Shown: positions 9,676-17,790 of the stretch, in pieces | Layout of the letters: each line of letters starts with the position of its first letter | Position numbering within the stretch: the stretch's first letter is position 1 | Assembly: GCA_028701945.1 (NCBI GenBank) | Contig: JAQVPT010000001.1 | Location: forward strand, 1 to 36,980 | Direction of reading: 5' to 3' | Length of the DNA: 36,980 bases | DNA from: Bacteroidales bacterium | GTDB lineage: Bacteria; Bacteroidota; Bacteroidia; Bacteroidales; ML635J-15 | The notes under the pieces: generated by a model | Database searches by the model: none | Told to the model about the DNA's origin: nothing | The model's input: the letters and a program-made list of their open reading frames with translations, nothing else | Translations under genes and position numbers: made by a program

Positions 9676-9683
9676 TACTTTTG
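9676..9683 (+). promoter_or_regulatory. Putative -7 box for the methyltransferase gene
   Basis: TACTTTTG fits TAnnTTTG and is followed by GC-richer bases (CCCGC) near the expected transcription start. This would give a leader of roughly 90 bases before the start at 9779. Confidence 0.4.
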
Positions 9684-9778
9684 CCCGCAATTTCATTGAC
9701 ACACAGTAGTTAGAATATTTATTTACTAATGGCTTTGACATCAAATAAATTATTATCAATTAAAAATATCCTATATAA

Positions 9779-10594
9779 ATGTCGAAAATTGTTGAAAAAT
9801 ACGCAGAACTTCCTAGACCATTAAGAAAACCACTTTGGCAATGGTGGCATAAAAGAATGAACAAATATGACAGTGGAAATATTGCCAATTTCATGAACTA
9901 TGGTTTCGAATACCTAAATGGTGATGCCAGAATACAATTAAAAGATCAGGACGAAACCGACAGATATTGCATACAGCTTTATGACCACGTTGTAAACCGA
10001 GCTGATTTAAAAACAAAAGACGTTCTTGAAGTGGGTGCCGGAAGAGGCGGAGGAGCGTCATACATAACAAGATACTATAAACCCAAAAGCTATACGGGAA
10101 TGGATATTACTAAAAGTAGTATTGATTTCTGTAACAATCACTACAAAGATGTAGAAGGATTAACTTTTAAGTGTGGAAATGCCGAAAAATTACCTTTCGA
10201 GGACAATTCATTTGATTTTGTAGTTAATGTTGAATCTGCGAGATGCTACAACAATCAAGTCGCATTTTTTAATGAAGTCTTTCGTGTATTAAAACCTGAA
10301 GGAAAATTGCTACTTGCCGACATGGTATATCCTGCCGAGATAGAAAACTTACGAAACTTAATGAAAGAATCAGGTTTTAGCACATTACACGAAACAAATA
10401 TTTCAAAAAACGTAGTGTCAGCATTAGAGAAAGACTCCGAAAGAAGAGAAAATCTTATTGACTCAAAAACGCCTAAATACCTAAGGAGCTCTTTTAAAAC
10501 ATTTGCAGGAACCTTAGGAACATCAAGATATAATAATTTCGCTACTGGAGTTTTTCAGTACTGGAGTTTTATTTTGGAAAAAGGAAAAAACTAA
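9779..10594 (+). CDS. Class I SAM-dependent methyltransferase (small-molecule type)
   Basis: A 271-residue protein with a Methyltransf_11/UbiE-like Rossmann domain. Motif I is VLEVGAGRGGG (~82-92), then an acidic residue in YTGMDITKSS, motif II/III as NAEKLPFEDNSFDFVVNVES, and the FFNEVFRVLKPEGKLLLADM block. The GRGGG variant of motif I is typical of methyltransferases acting on lipid-like or polyketide-like substrates (for example the phthiotriolone methyltransferase group), but the substrate cannot be named from sequence. The C-terminal ~80 residues form a separate helical cap. Its last 63 bases (codons for the C-terminal residues NNFATGVFQYWSF onward and the stop) are also the first part of the 139-bp repeat unit copied downstream, so the gene end is itself copy 1 of the array. 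Confidence 0.88.
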   Translation: MSKIVEKYAELPRPLRKPLWQWWHKRMNKYDSGNIANFMNYGFEYLNGDARIQLKDQDETDRYCIQLYDHVVNRADLKTKDVLEVGAGRGGGASYITRYYKPKSYTGMDITKSSIDFCNNHYKDVEGLTFKCGNAEKLPFEDNSFDFVVNVESARCYNNQVAFFNEVFRVLKPEGKLLLADMVYPAEIENLRNLMKESGFSTLHETNISKNVVSALEKDSERRENLIDSKTPKYLRSSFKTFAGTLGTSRYNNFATGVFQYWSFILEKGKN

Positions 10595-11641
10595 ATTTAA
10601 ATTACAAAATTATATCGCTAATCTCACACTGATTTAGCTTCGAGTAACTCGAAGCACAGTTGTGTGATATAATAATTTCGCTACTGGAGTTTTTCAGTAT
10701 TGGAGTTTTATTTTGGAAAAAGGAAAAAACTAAATTTAAATTACAAAATTATATCGCTAATCTCACACTGATTAAGCTTCGAGTAACTCGAAGCACAGTT
10801 GTGTGATATAATAATTTCGCTACTGGAGTTTTTCAGTATTGGAGTTTTATTTTGGAAAAAGGAAAAAACTAAATTTAAATTACAAAATCATATTGTAATC
10901 TCACACTAATTAAGCTTCGAGTAACTCGAAGCACAGTTGTGTGAGATAATAATTTCGCTACTGGAGTTTTTCAGTATTGGAGTTTTATTTTGGAAAAAGG
11001 AAGAAACTAAATTTAGATTACAAAATTACATTGCTAATCTCACACTGATTAAGCTTCGAGTAACTCGAAGCACAGTTGTGTGAGATAATAATTTCGCTAC
11101 TGGAGTTTTTCAGTACTGGAGTTTTATTTTGGAAAAAGGAAAAAACTAAATTTAAATTACAAAATCATATCGCTAATCTCACACTGATTTAGCTTCGAGT
11201 AACTCGAAGCACAGTTGTGTGAGATAATAATTTCGCTACTGGAGTTTTTCAGTACTGGAGTTTTATTTTGGAAAAAGGAAAAAACTAAATTTAGATTACA
11301 AAATTACATTGCTAATCTCACACTGATTAAGCTTCGAGTAACTCGAAGCACAGTTGTGTGAGACAATAATTTCGCTACTGGAGTTTTTCAGTACTGGAGT
11401 TTTATTTTGGAAAAAGGAAAAAACTAAATTTAAATTACAAAATCATATCGCTAATCTCACACTGATTTAGCTTCGAGTAACTCGAAGCACAGTTGTGTGA
11501 TATAATAATTTCGCTACTGGAGTTTTTCAGTATTGGAGTTTTATTTTGGAAAAAGGAAAAAACTAAATTTAAATTACAAAATCATATCGCTAATCTCACA
11601 CTGATTTAGCTTCGAGTAACTCGAAGCACAGTTGTGTGAAG
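10531..11641 (+). repeat. Tandem array, about eight 139-bp units made from a gene tail plus hairpin
   Basis: Units begin at 10531, 10670, 10809, 10947, 11086, 11225, 11364 and 11503, so the period is 139 except for one 138-bp unit. Each unit holds the last ~63 bases of the methyltransferase gene with its stop, a ~30-base AT-rich linker, and a hairpin with inner stem GCTTCGAG/CTCGAAGC (loop TAA) and outer stem TCTCACAC/GTGTGAGA. Unit 1 overlaps the real gene end; unit 8 ends about 25 bases before the convergent thioredoxin-like gene. Bases from the inner stem through GTGTGA are identical in all eight units. Differences cluster in the linker and outer stem, plus a synonymous TAC/TAT and one Lys-to-Arg change (unit 4) in the coding part. 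There are no spacers, so this is not CRISPR. There is no start codon, so the tails are not genes. Confidence 0.97.
10622..10669 (+). terminator. Hairpin closing repeat unit 1, directly downstream of the methyltransferase gene
   Basis: Inner stem 10637-10644 pairs with 10648-10655 (8 bp, loop TAA). Outer arm TCTCAC(AC) at 10622-10629 pairs with 10662-10667, and an A/T-rich internal loop lies between. It begins 28 bases past the stop codon, where a terminator is expected, but no T-run follows on either strand. It is probably a 3'-end hairpin, with termination less certain. The same structure recurs in all units. Confidence 0.55.
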
Positions 11642-11665
11642 CTTAGATTGAGTAAGAAAAAAGAT

Positions 11666-11980
11666 TTAATCAATAAGATTTTTTATCCGCTCATACTCTG
11701 CTTGCAATTTTGCCAAATCAACAAAACGTATCATGCTAATAACTTCTTGACCTGCATAAAAAACTTTAAGTGCAGGAACACTCATAACAAGATTTTGAGC
11801 AGCAATATCGGGGTTTGCAAAACAGTCAACAATATAAAATTGCTCACCCCAGTTATTTATTAATTTTTGTATTTGCGGCATTAATGAATCGCAAACTGAA
11901 CATTTATCATTTTTAAAATAAACAAAGCTAAGGGCGTTCATATCCTTGATAGCATTTAGATCGTCAATACTATTAATCAT
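11666..11980 (-). CDS. Thioredoxin-like protein with CxxC motif
   Basis: A 104-residue single thioredoxin fold: strand ALSFVYFKNDKC, active-site C-S-V-C near residue 27, then the cis-proline region MSVPALKVFYAG, with the usual beta-alpha ending. There is no signal peptide, so it is predicted cytoplasmic. CSVC is not the classical CGPC, so its redox potential and partners may differ. Its start overlaps the end of ispF by 8 bases, so it is probably the last gene of the porU-porV-ispF transcript by translational coupling. The 139-bp array starts 25 bases beyond its stop and may form its 3' boundary. Confidence 0.85.
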   Translation of the reverse strand: MINSIDDLNAIKDMNALSFVYFKNDKCSVCDSLMPQIQKLINNWGEQFYIVDCFANPDIAAQNLVMSVPALKVFYAGQEVISMIRFVDLAKLQAEYERIKNLID

Positions 11981-12464
11981 TAGCTTTATTTTTATAAATC
12001 AGCACTATTGCAGATGCACTAATCCCCTCTTCCCTACCCTCAAAACCAAGCTTCTCGGTAGTTGTTGCCTTCACAGAAACCTGATCGACATCTAAGTCCA
12101 GCACATCAGCCAAAACATTAATCATTTCGGGAATATAATTCTTAATTTTAGGTTGTTGAAGACAAATTGTAGAATCGATATTTGATATTTTATAGTGCCT
12201 TTCTTTAAGTAATTCAAGAGTTCTTTTTAGAAGAATTTTACTATCAATATTTTTAAATTCGGCACTATTATCAGGGAAATGAAATCCAATATCACGAAGG
12301 GCAGCAGCACCCAAAATAGCATCACAAATAGCATGAATTAAAACATCACCATCAGAATGAGCTACGCATGATTTTGAATGTGGGATTATTATTCCACCAA
12401 GCCAAAAATCTCCACCTTCCTGAAATGCGTGTACATCATACCCGTAACCTATTCTAAAATTCAT
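11973..12464 (-). CDS. ispF: 2-C-methyl-D-erythritol 2,4-cyclodiphosphate synthase
   Basis: 163 residues when started at the ATG at 12462-12464. A longer in-frame start (12500) would add 12 residues not found in the family and would overlap porV. The protein begins MNFRIGYGYDVHAF, with metal ligands D10, H12 and H44 (AHSDGDVLIHAI), the GFHFPD loop, and the C-terminal KATTTEKLGFEGREEGI signature. It catalyses cyclisation of CDP-methylerythritol 2-phosphate in the non-mevalonate isoprenoid pathway and is cytoplasmic and trimeric. One base separates it from the porV stop and it overlaps the thioredoxin-like gene by 8 bases, so all three are probably translated from one message. Confidence 0.97.
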   Translation of the reverse strand: MNFRIGYGYDVHAFQEGGDFWLGGIIIPHSKSCVAHSDGDVLIHAICDAILGAAALRDIGFHFPDNSAEFKNIDSKILLKRTLELLKERHYKISNIDSTICLQQPKIKNYIPEMINVLADVLDLDVDQVSVKATTTEKLGFEGREEGISASAIVLIYKNKAND

Positions 12465-12465
12465 T

Positions 12466-13743
12466 TTATGATTTTTCGTCAGAAAGTCCACCAATATCAA
12501 ATGTCAATGTGAACCTAAGAGTATTTTGCAGTGGGTTTGCTTGAGTTGTAGGAATTAAGTAGGCAAAATCGAGACCAAAAACATTCATTTTAAGTCCTGC
12601 ACCAACAGTAAAATACTTACGATTACCTTTGTATTGATGTTCGTTAAAATATCCTAATCTCAAAGCAAACTGCTTATCATACCAGTATTCAAGTCCAGCA
12701 GATATTGTAAATTCAGCAAGCTCTTCGCGAAAAGGAGAAGGCGTTCCAATACCATCACCATCTTTATCCATAAGAAAAGCCGTTGCTACTCCAGGAGCAT
12801 CATACCACGACTGAAACAATGAAGCTCCAACAGAGATATTTGGGTCTTTACCATACCTTGTTTTATTTTCATCACCTGCAAGCACAATATCACCATTAGG
12901 TAAAACATCACCAGCATTATAATAAACAGGAGGAGTTGGCACAAGAAGTTTATTAACATCAACAGTTGCCATAAACTGATTATGGTCGTCTAATTTAAGT
13001 ACATACCCAACACCAGTTCTAAAATTCATTGGAATAAAATCACGATTTTCATTATCAGTATATGAGATTTTACCACCAATGTTGCTAATATTCATACCCC
13101 ACATCAACGTACCAGGCATTCCGCCAATTTCAATCTCGTCATTATGATAATATAAAGCAAAGTCAGCAGCTACGGTTTTACCGGGAAAAGACTCACTACT
13201 CTGGACAGCGATACCATTTGTTAAATTTGAATACATAAACCTCATTACGACCGCACCTGAGAATTTTTTTCCCAAAAGTCGAGAGTATCCAAAATCAACA
13301 GCAAACTCGTGAGGAGTAAAATTCATTAATAATGTGTTATCAATATCGCGAAATTGAATACTTCCAAGGTCGAAATATAAAAGAGATGCACTAAGTACAT
13401 TTTCGGCATTAATTCGTTTATAAGCTGAGACATAACCTAAATTCATATCCTGCACCAATTGTCTTAACCAAGGAGTATAAGATATTGAAACCCCAACATC
13501 ATCTTTAATAAAACAATACTTAGCCGGATTCCAATGCTGAGAATTAACATCAGGAGTTGTTGCTACACCAGCATCACCAAGTCCACCGGCACGAGAATCT
13601 GGTGCTATCAGCAAGAAGGGTACGGTGGTTGTAATTGTATTAGGAGCAGCACGTCCAATCACATCGTCCTCAGTTGTTTGACCATAAGACAAAATAGACA
13701 TGCTCGTTAAAATTGCAAAGAGTATTACGGATTTTTTAATCAT
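12466..13743 (-). CDS. porV: Type IX secretion outer-membrane shuttle PorV (LptO)
   Basis: A 425-residue protein with a signal peptide (MIKKS, hydrophobic stretch, SYGQ). The mature start contains LIAPDSRAGGLGDAGVATTPDVNSQHWNPAKY, the highly recognisable PorV N-terminal block, followed by beta-strand-rich sequence of a FadL-like outer-membrane barrel ending in a phenylalanine-rich strand (LRFTLTFDIGG). PorV receives cargo from the type IX translocon and delivers it to PorU. It lies 104 bases downstream of porU on the same strand and 1 base ahead of ispF. A TAnnTTTG box 17 bases upstream suggests it may also be transcribed on its own. Confidence 0.95.
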   Translation of the reverse strand: MIKKSVILFAILTSMSILSYGQTTEDDVIGRAAPNTITTTVPFLLIAPDSRAGGLGDAGVATTPDVNSQHWNPAKYCFIKDDVGVSISYTPWLRQLVQDMNLGYVSAYKRINAENVLSASLLYFDLGSIQFRDIDNTLLMNFTPHEFAVDFGYSRLLGKKFSGAVVMRFMYSNLTNGIAVQSSESFPGKTVAADFALYYHNDEIEIGGMPGTLMWGMNISNIGGKISYTDNENRDFIPMNFRTGVGYVLKLDDHNQFMATVDVNKLLVPTPPVYYNAGDVLPNGDIVLAGDENKTRYGKDPNISVGASLFQSWYDAPGVATAFLMDKDGDGIGTPSPFREELAEFTISAGLEYWYDKQFALRLGYFNEHQYKGNRKYFTVGAGLKMNVFGLDFAYLIPTTQANPLQNTLRFTLTFDIGGLSDEKS

Positions 13744-13760
13744 TTTAAAGAATTTTTTTA

Positions 13761-13768
13761 CAAATATA
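13761..13768 (-). promoter_or_regulatory. Putative -7 box for porV
   Basis: On the minus strand this reads TATATTTG, an exact TAnnTTTG match, 17 bases before the porV start and inside the 104-bp porU-porV gap. It could give porV, ispF and the thioredoxin gene a transcript independent of porU. Confidence 0.4.
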
Positions 13769-13847
13769 TTAATAATATTTTAAACTAAGCGTTTTAATAA
13801 ACTTACTAACGCCAATTATCAATTTTTAGTATTTTATGAATAGACAA

Positions 13848-16800
13848 TTAATTTAGAATAACAAGTTTTTCGAATTCTTCGACCACATTTCCAGCTACAT
13901 TTCTCACTTTCATTTTATAAACATAAACCCCTTTTCCAATTTTGTCTCCGTATTGGTCTTTTCCGTCCCAGTGTATTGGTTGCGACCTAAAACCATCGCT
14001 AATAACTACATCTTCGACAGTCTTAACATGCTTTCCCGACACAGTAAACACCTGAATAATAACGTCTAATACTTGGTTAGGCTGGTTATGATCAAAATAA
14101 AAATCTGTACTAGTCGAAAACGGATTTGGATAATTAAATATATGATCAATCACAAGCTCGGCAGAGTTTGCGACAATAAAATCAGTAAAAGCTTCACCAC
14201 TATTATTGAGTACATCCCAAGCTTTAACTTTTAGGGTATGCGGACCAAGTTCAAGTCCTGACATTTTATAATTCACTTCGCCTGAAGTAAAATCATCAAT
14301 AGTAGACTCATAAAACTTGTTTAGAACAATTACATCGGGAGTATTTTCATCAAATATCATTGTAATATCATGCCCAATACCACTACCAACAGTATTTATG
14401 CCCGATTCATCTGATATTTTTGCAAGCAAAAGAGGTTTTTCATCAGTAATACCGCCAGGAATAAATTGCTCATTATTCATAAACAACTCAATCTCGGGGC
14501 CTTCATTATCATTCAAATTATTATCAGCAGAGCCTCCAATCAAAAACGACCCATCATACCCCGAAGCCTCAATATCACTATTATTATGAGCATAATAACT
14601 CACTTTTCCGGCATCATAAAAATATGCAATATCAACTGGCACAATAAAAGAAAAACTAAAATGTCCGTTTACCACACTAGCCTGACCATTAAAAATAATA
14701 TTTTTTTGTGCAGTATAATTTAAAGGTGGGTATCCATCATTACCACGAGTTGTATATTCCATTCGCTTATCATATACAGTTGGATAGATTATTCCATTAA
14801 AATTTTCGGCTAAATTCCCATCAGGATAAGTAATGACACCTTCAAAATTTACCATCGCAGTCGCTTGTATAGTATCATTAAAAAGATTAACATCTACTCC
14901 ATTTATTTTAGTAGTAGAAGCATTATAAGAAGGTACGGAAGGTCTCATTGCAGGGTCTCCAAGCACAGAAAACACTCTCTTGTTTGTATCTCCTATCCTA
15001 TTATTTTTAGCTCTTGCAGCCGACAAACCTATAGGAAAAACTCGACCATTAGCATCACGCTTAAATACCTCATCATAGAACTTGTAAGATAATGAGGCAT
15101 TACTTCCTGCAAATGCAAGCCGCGTAGTAGTGAAGAGAGCAATCCCACCTCCGTCAGGATTTAACAAGACCTCTTCTCCAGCTGACACTAAACTATGATG
15201 GTCCCAAGGAGAAAACTCACAAGTAGCAGTAACAAATATCGGAAACTTATTAGTATTTTGCCACATTCCAATCATATTAAGAGTTAAAACACTTTCATGA
15301 GCCCATCCTTTTTGGTTACCATGACCAATCCAATTTACCAACAACACACCAGTATTAATATTATCGTTTATCGCCTGATTAACATCTGGATATTTATGTC
15401 CTTGTACAGTCGAAATCTGTTCAAAATCGTCGAGAAACAATTTTTCAAGATTAAATAATGGATAGTTCGCCTCCAATTGTAAGGCAACGTCATTACTTTG
15501 GTTCTGATGCATAACTTCTCCACCTTCTGCATCATCAGCTATAAGTAAAATTTTATTTTTCCAGCTTCCATAACTATCCGAGCTGTAATAAATTTGAAGT
15601 TTATTTACATAAGCCGTTGCCTCAGCGACAGTATTAACAGGAATTCTTCCAACTCCAGCATCAATATCATGCGAACCACTTACTGATCCTTCACCATCAT
15701 CAAGAAAAACAAAAAAATCATCTGACACATACGACCCCGTAGGTGAGACACTCGATTCTGACTGATATGTCAAAATTAAATTTGTTGCCAAAGGGTCTAT
15801 TCCAAGATTATCATAACTTCCGTCTCCAAAAAGCAAAAGATTATCAGGAATTTCATTTTCGGTAGCAGCCCTGTCGTACAGCATTTTCATAAAATTTCTT
15901 ATTGCAGCGACATCGGGTGTTCCTGACGAAAACTCGTTATATATTTTTTGAGGAGTAGTTATTAGCACTGACATGTCATCATAATTCTCATGAATCTGCT
16001 TAATAGTATTAGCCTGTGCAATAAAATTGGGATGAGTAACAATAACAAGATCAACAGGCGATAATGAATGAAGATTCTGATTTTCGACAAATCCCAAATT
16101 TGTGCCACTTATATCTGGTATAGGGAAAGAAGACGATGGATTAAAAGCGATATACTCTCTAAGAGCAGTTGCATCTGCATTAAAACTATAAACAGAACCG
16201 CTTAAAGTACCTTGTACTCTATTAGCATTTATTCTATCAGTAATATCCCATACTAATGTTGTTGAGCCGGCATTTGAAACATTAAATTTAGCTACCGCAC
16301 CTAAACCAATTGATTTTTTATCTCTAAACTGAACAAAGTTATTACTAAGTGCCAATTGTCGTCTTAGTGTGAACGAAATGTAATCTAGCCAACCCTTTGA
16401 GTTTGAGCTAGTTTTGTTGTACGTTAGATTTATCGAAAAAGTATTTGATGAAGGTTTTATTTTAAAAGTATTATTAGTATTTGAATTTGCAAATATTGAA
16501 AGCGAGTTATTACTTGTTGACGCAACATAAATAGGACTCTGGGCTATACCATTAATATTTAGACTAAAATAACTTTGCGCACTTGACCTTGCAGCCAACA
16601 TAACTTTCACAATTGCCGTATCAGTTGTTGAGACATTAGGAAAAGTTTTAGAGAAAGAGTGAGACAAATAATAATCAAATTCTCGCCAGAATAAAGTGCG
16701 TCCACTGTTTAAGAGATTTATAGAATCTTTTTCAAGAAAACCATAATCATCAAAACTATTAACTTGAACATTATATGAAGGCACCGAGAGCTGACTTGCA

Positions 16801-17657
16801 GGCTGTTTCCATGTCCCTTGGTCTGATACAAAATAATAAGAATATGGAGAATATGCATGATACTCGTGAGTAGTAGGATTAATTTTATCCCAATAAATAT
16901 TATGCGGACCATCAGCAAAAAACAACAAATAATCTCCAGCATCAAAGACGTTATTTGCATTAACATCGACTTTCACTACAGGCCTTTCGGGCAAATCGTC
17001 ATAAAGCTCGGCTCCAACAGTTTTTGGTAAAAGTCCACCATAACCAAATACACCAATACTGTTAAAAGAGGTAAAACCCATTGAAATAAGATCGCTATGC
17101 GACAACTTATAAATCCCAGTTTGGCTCACTCGAATTTTGTACCAATTACCAGAAGACATTTTACTGTTATAAGTGTAAGATTTTTGCATCTTTGGTGTGC
17201 CAGCATCTTGATAAGTGATTCGACATTCAAAATACACAAGGCGCTCAATATCGCCCGAAGTTTTATTACGTCTAAGAGGCACTAGTTCCAATGATAAATA
17301 AGATTGCTTACGAAATTTATTGATGTCAGTTTTAATATCGGGGGTTTCCGATATCTTTTCCAAATATTTAACATTGTTTAAATCTTCTTTGTTAATAACT
17401 TCATATTTTGCATTAAGCAATTCTACATCTGACACATAGGCATGTGTATTTAGTTTAACTTTATAAAAATAGACAGGTAAATTGTCTGCACTGCGAAACT
17501 GTGCGTCTTCAAAAGATAAAATATTAAAAACATTATTATCGTTATCAACAAAAATTTTATTATTTTGCCATCTTAAAGAATCGGATATATTTATTATCTG
17601 AGCTGTTAATAAAGTGTTAATAAAAACAAAAACGAATATTAAATGGTATTTTCTCAT
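13848..17657 (-). CDS. porU: Type IX secretion sortase PorU (C25 gingipain-like protease)
   Basis: A 1269-residue protein with a signal peptide (MRKYHLIFVFVFINTLLTAQ), a long beta-rich N-terminal region, a C25 cysteine-protease domain at about 535-890 and a C-terminal sorting-type domain from about 1170 (NYPNPFSTST, ending with GVYVYKMKVRN...VEEFEKLVILN). The catalytic pair is visible as H779 in VNWIGHGNQKG and C813 in VTATCEFSPWDH. PorU is the cell-surface transpeptidase that removes C-terminal domains from secreted proteins and joins them to anionic lipopolysaccharide; it keeps its own domain. It heads the minus-strand arm of the island and diverges from porP. Identification rests on domain order, size and adjacency to porV. 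Confidence 0.95.
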   Translation of the reverse strand: MRKYHLIFVFVFINTLLTAQIINISDSLRWQNNKIFVDNDNNVFNILSFEDAQFRSADNLPVYFYKVKLNTHAYVSDVELLNAKYEVINKEDLNNVKYLEKISETPDIKTDINKFRKQSYLSLELVPLRRNKTSGDIERLVYFECRITYQDAGTPKMQKSYTYNSKMSSGNWYKIRVSQTGIYKLSHSDLISMGFTSFNSIGVFGYGGLLPKTVGAELYDDLPERPVVKVDVNANNVFDAGDYLLFFADGPHNIYWDKINPTTHEYHAYSPYSYYFVSDQGTWKQPASQLSVPSYNVQVNSFDDYGFLEKDSINLLNSGRTLFWREFDYYLSHSFSKTFPNVSTTDTAIVKVMLAARSSAQSYFSLNINGIAQSPIYVASTSNNSLSIFANSNTNNTFKIKPSSNTFSINLTYNKTSSNSKGWLDYISFTLRRQLALSNNFVQFRDKKSIGLGAVAKFNVSNAGSTTLVWDITDRINANRVQGTLSGSVYSFNADATALREYIAFNPSSSFPIPDISGTNLGFVENQNLHSLSPVDLVIVTHPNFIAQANTIKQIHENYDDMSVLITTPQKIYNEFSSGTPDVAAIRNFMKMLYDRAATENEIPDNLLLFGDGSYDNLGIDPLATNLILTYQSESSVSPTGSYVSDDFFVFLDDGEGSVSGSHDIDAGVGRIPVNTVAEATAYVNKLQIYYSSDSYGSWKNKILLIADDAEGGEVMHQNQSNDVALQLEANYPLFNLEKLFLDDFEQISTVQGHKYPDVNQAINDNINTGVLLVNWIGHGNQKGWAHESVLTLNMIGMWQNTNKFPIFVTATCEFSPWDHHSLVSAGEEVLLNPDGGGIALFTTTRLAFAGSNASLSYKFYDEVFKRDANGRVFPIGLSAARAKNNRIGDTNKRVFSVLGDPAMRPSVPSYNASTTKINGVDVNLFNDTIQATAMVNFEGVITYPDGNLAENFNGIIYPTVYDKRMEYTTRGNDGYPPLNYTAQKNIIFNGQASVVNGHFSFSFIVPVDIAYFYDAGKVSYYAHNNSDIEASGYDGSFLIGGSADNNLNDNEGPEIELFMNNEQFIPGGITDEKPLLLAKISDESGINTVGSGIGHDITMIFDENTPDVIVLNKFYESTIDDFTSGEVNYKMSGLELGPHTLKVKAWDVLNNSGEAFTDFIVANSAELVIDHIFNYPNPFSTSTDFYFDHNQPNQVLDVIIQVFTVSGKHVKTVEDVVISDGFRSQPIHWDGKDQYGDKIGKGVYVYKMKVRNVAGNVVEEFEKLVILN

Positions 17658-17698
17658 AAAATTATAAAAAAAATAAAAATAACTTACTAATTATTTTA

Positions 17699-17733
17699 AT
17701 AAACGACAAAAATAACTTAATATTGTCGTTTAT
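17699..17733. promoter_or_regulatory. 11-bp inverted repeat in the porU/porP divergent gap (candidate operator)
   Basis: Arms ATAAACGACAA (17699-17709) and TTGTCGTTTAT (17723-17733) are perfect inverted repeats around a 13-base AT-rich centre. The left arm overlaps the putative -7 box of porU, and the right arm ends 57 bases before the porP start. The geometry fits a dimeric regulator acting on both directions, but an RNA hairpin in a leader is also possible. Confidence 0.55.
17707..17714 (-). promoter_or_regulatory. Putative -7 box for porU
   Basis: Minus-strand TATTTTTG matches TAnnTTTG, 49 bases before the porU start codon. It partly overlaps the left arm of the inverted repeat 17699-17733. 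Confidence 0.4.
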
Positions 17734-17790
17734 ATTTTACAAATAGAAAAATTTTTATTAATATTGCGTATTGTTGTTAAGAAATATATT

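Larger units (their letters stand above)
9426..9778 (+). other. 353-bp intergenic region with two hairpins and one promoter candidate
   Basis: No convincing gene. It contains a 9-bp-stem hairpin (9471-9502), a second smaller hairpin with stem CCGAT/ATCGG (9612-9626), and a -7 box candidate (9676-9683). Both hairpins carry the string GCATCGG. Confidence 0.6.

Noticed and set aside
10531..11641. CRISPR array
   Set aside because: Units are contiguous 139-bp direct copies with no unique spacers, unit 1 overlaps a gene, and no cas genes are present.
10594..11641. Extra short genes encoding the repeated methyltransferase tail
   Set aside because: Each unit has only the last ~20 codons and a stop, with no start codon in frame. 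The period of 139 is not a multiple of three, so units do not form one long frame.
11636..11863. 75-residue plus-strand ORF over the array end
   Set aside because: It lies antisense to the clearly recognisable thioredoxin-like gene and has no domain or start context; a shadow ORF.
12465..12500. Longer N-terminus for IspF
   Set aside because: The family begins at MxxRIGxGYDVH; the ATG at 12464 is one base after the porV stop, a normal coupled start.
17764..17790. TTG start for porP, adding nine residues
   Set aside because: The ATG at 17791 gives a standard signal peptide; the extra residues would precede it with no family support.
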